Shown here piece by piece: positions 61,843 to 64,000 of a stretch of 64,000 nt of DNA. How positions within the stretch are numbered: position 1 is the stretch's first letter; every line of letters begins with the position of its first letter. A model generated the notes under the pieces. It saw nothing but the letters and a program-made list of their open reading frames with translations. It was not told the origin of the DNA and made no database searches. Where the stretch lies: contig NC_079375.1 in assembly GCF_021018895.1 (NCBI RefSeq), forward strand, positions 20,160,492 through 20,224,491. Direction: 5' to 3'. Both the position numbers and the translations under genes were made by a program. The DNA comes from Seriola aureovittata (taxonomy: Eukaryota; Chordata; Actinopteri; Carangiformes; Carangidae).

Positions 61843-62981
61843 TACAAGCTGTACATATATACTATATATTATATGTACACCCTATAATAATCATAATAAT
61901 AATAATGATCTCTATATAACATTATACTAACTATATGTTGTTTCAGCATTTGAGTATAACAAAGGCTGTAATAAGTAATAACTACATAGAGACAGCGGGC
62001 TTTTGAAAAAATACAATAAAGTGCTTAATTTTGCGATATGAAATTTAAAAGTTTAGCTTGACTTTCCATTTTTCTTCTTTATGGTCAACTCCAACAGTTA
62101 ACCATCAGTCTCAACCACTATGTAATAAATAATCTTAACATTTTTTAACAACTGACCATCTTTCCTTTTCTCTTTCTTTCCTTTTTCTATCCCACTTCCT
62201 CCACTTTCACCGCGTGTGTGTGTTTCTCACTCACTGATTGGCGTCACAGTCATTGGCTGAGTAATGTCACATGACCCTGTGTCGTAAAGGCTAGAAATGC
62301 TGCACCGGTTAATCGGCACGCTCCGCTCCAAATTTCATAATTCTCAATAATTCATAGGTTATAGGTCCGGGTTAGGATAGGATGGCGTCGGCGGCGTCTG
62401 GGTCTGGTCCATCCATCAGTGGCTTCTACGCTAAAGTCTTTACAGGATTCTTCACTGCACTGATTTAAACAGGCCTGGACCCCGCAACGCACCCTGTCGG
62501 TTAGTTCTGCAAATGTATTTCATCACACCACAGTGTTGATTTGGATTTGCATAGCCTGAGGTCCGTTTCTCTATTAGATACTTGAGGATATTTAGACACT
62601 TTTTAGGAACATACTGTATTTATGCAGATACATTGATGCTACTGACTTCAAACTCCTCTTGACCTGCAGAGATTTATTTATAAGACAGAATTCCTCTTGG
62701 CGCTGATAAGTTTGAATATGTGTTGCAAGAATATGTTAACCCTTACATCTGCATATTTTCTTACAGGATTCTTTCTTTATCGTGATTTTTTTCCATTTTT
62801 ATTCAAATGGAGAAAATGCATATGTCTTCCTCTGCTAATGGATTCTGGGTCAAATCTTCTACAGGTCAAACCAGACATACTGAGCGGTTAAGAAGCAGGA
62901 TGCAGCCACAGAGAAAAAGTACACACGCTTCTTGATGTTTAATCTGAGGTCAGAGGAGTATAAACGCGTGTCAAGCGGCGT

Positions 62982-63001
62982 GCACACACACACGTACGTA
63001 C

Positions 63002-63032
<31 letters not shown>
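62982..63032 (+). repeat. (CA)n microsatellite
   Basis: CA runs are interrupted by GTACGTACCTA. Confidence 0.93.
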
Positions 63033-63037
<5 letters not shown>

Positions 63038-64000
63038 GGCACAGGCTGGGCGATACGCAGGAGCTTTGGCTTGGCAGGCTTGTGGGCCTCGAAGGAAACA
63101 TGAGTTAGACTAATGTGTGTGTCTGTTTAACAAGCATGCTGGTGATGGGAGGCAGGGGCTCAGTGAAGGGGAAGAGTTTATGGAGAGGACGACCCCATGG
63201 GAGGCATCAGGAATAATAGCTGACGATATGTCAGAACAGTCCAGACAGCTTGCTTTAAAAGCCAAGAGGGAGCCTTTCCTTGGAAACTGACTGTAGAGCA
63301 TCACTGCTTTTTAGACCTTTTCATGATAAACAGAGCACACAAAAGGAAATCAGGTTATTGATCGCTGTATTTCAATTTAGAGTCTTGTGTTTCATATTTG
63401 TTTTTTTAAATCATAAACATATATCACTTTGCATTTGCACAATGGCTGCTTTGTGAATTGAAAGGGTATTTGCTTTGTTTCACGTCATCAGGTGCTTTCA
63501 TGAGAAACCCCTTTTGTCTGAGAGGAGATGTGTGTGGGCGGTGGGGGCATTCTCGTAGCTTTTCTCCCTTTCACTCTGAATGCTGTCTACTGAGAGCTAT
63601 TAAAACCCCATTCAATTAGCATAAGGACATGTTAATTTAGAAAATTAAAAGAGGGGCTATGTTCTGCCAGCAGTAATAAGGGGTCTAATGTAGACTGGAA
63701 TAATGATAAGACATCAAATAATGTGACACCGATCCAGTAATGTAATACGACACTTGGACACCAAATGAGATCTGACACGCCACTGTTTGAATATGTTGTC
63801 ACGGCATGTGAAGATATTCAACTCTCTCTCTAAACTGAATCTCATGATCGCCCAGCTTTGTTTTAGAGTTTGACTGACGGCTTTTTAATGCCATACCGAC
63901 ATTTTTGGACTGAAGTCGCAGTGTCAGTAATTCATCTGTAAAATGTGCCTATTTTCATGTCAAAAGTGGCAAATATTAAGTGTTTCCCTCCAGGATTTTA

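Larger units (their letters stand above)
61161..64000. other. downstream non-coding sequence, no gene
   Basis: No exon was recognised. 63470-63720 is repeat-free with several ATTA-type motifs and could be a conserved non-coding element. 62215-62400 is a CpG-containing stretch (GGATGGCGTCGGCGGCGTCTGG) without a supported ORF. Confidence 0.35.

Overview
This is vertebrate nuclear DNA, almost certainly from a teleost and most likely a percomorph. It is AT-rich, intron-containing, full of (CA/TG)n, (GA/CT)n and (TA)n microsatellites, and carries families of interspersed repeats typical of spiny-rayed fishes. No bacterial-type operons, rRNA, tRNA or CRISPR arrays were seen.

One protein-coding gene can be supported. 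It is a complete, compact BRINP-family gene (BMP/retinoic-acid-inducible neural-specific protein, MACPF domain) on the + strand, closest to BRINP3. A non-coding exon 1 ends at 40451. Seven coding exons follow: 40615-40862, 44515-44717, 46778-46995, 50098-50203, 51542-51778, 53797-54019 and 55282-56416. Joined, they give 2370 nt, or 789 residues plus stop, with all splice sites GT-AG and all phases compatible. Human BRINP2 and BRINP3 are of similar length. A poly(A) signal lies at 56545.

The 5' leader is unusual. It holds a 36-codon signal-peptide-like uORF built on a CTG repeat, a 3-codon mini-uORF, and a 57-codon uORF that crosses the exon 1/exon 2 junction and overlaps the main start codon. 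The acceptor of coding exon 3 has a TG microsatellite in place of a normal polypyrimidine tract, and there is no adenosine for 113 nt upstream of its AG.

Layout: 1-40 kb is a gene-free upstream region of unique sequence, decayed transposable elements and microsatellites, with a few stretches that look like conserved non-coding elements. 40.1-56.6 kb is the BRINP gene, whose introns hold MITE-like repeats and a nested LINE fragment. 56.6-64 kb is gene-free again. It contains a broken Ty3/gypsy-type retrotransposon on the - strand (gag, protease and integrase remnants, with reverse transcriptase missing) whose gag is split by an L2-like LINE fragment.

Most long ORFs in the window are products of microsatellites or repeats and are not listed as genes. 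Repeat-family statements rest on recognition of consensus-like stretches, not on a database search.
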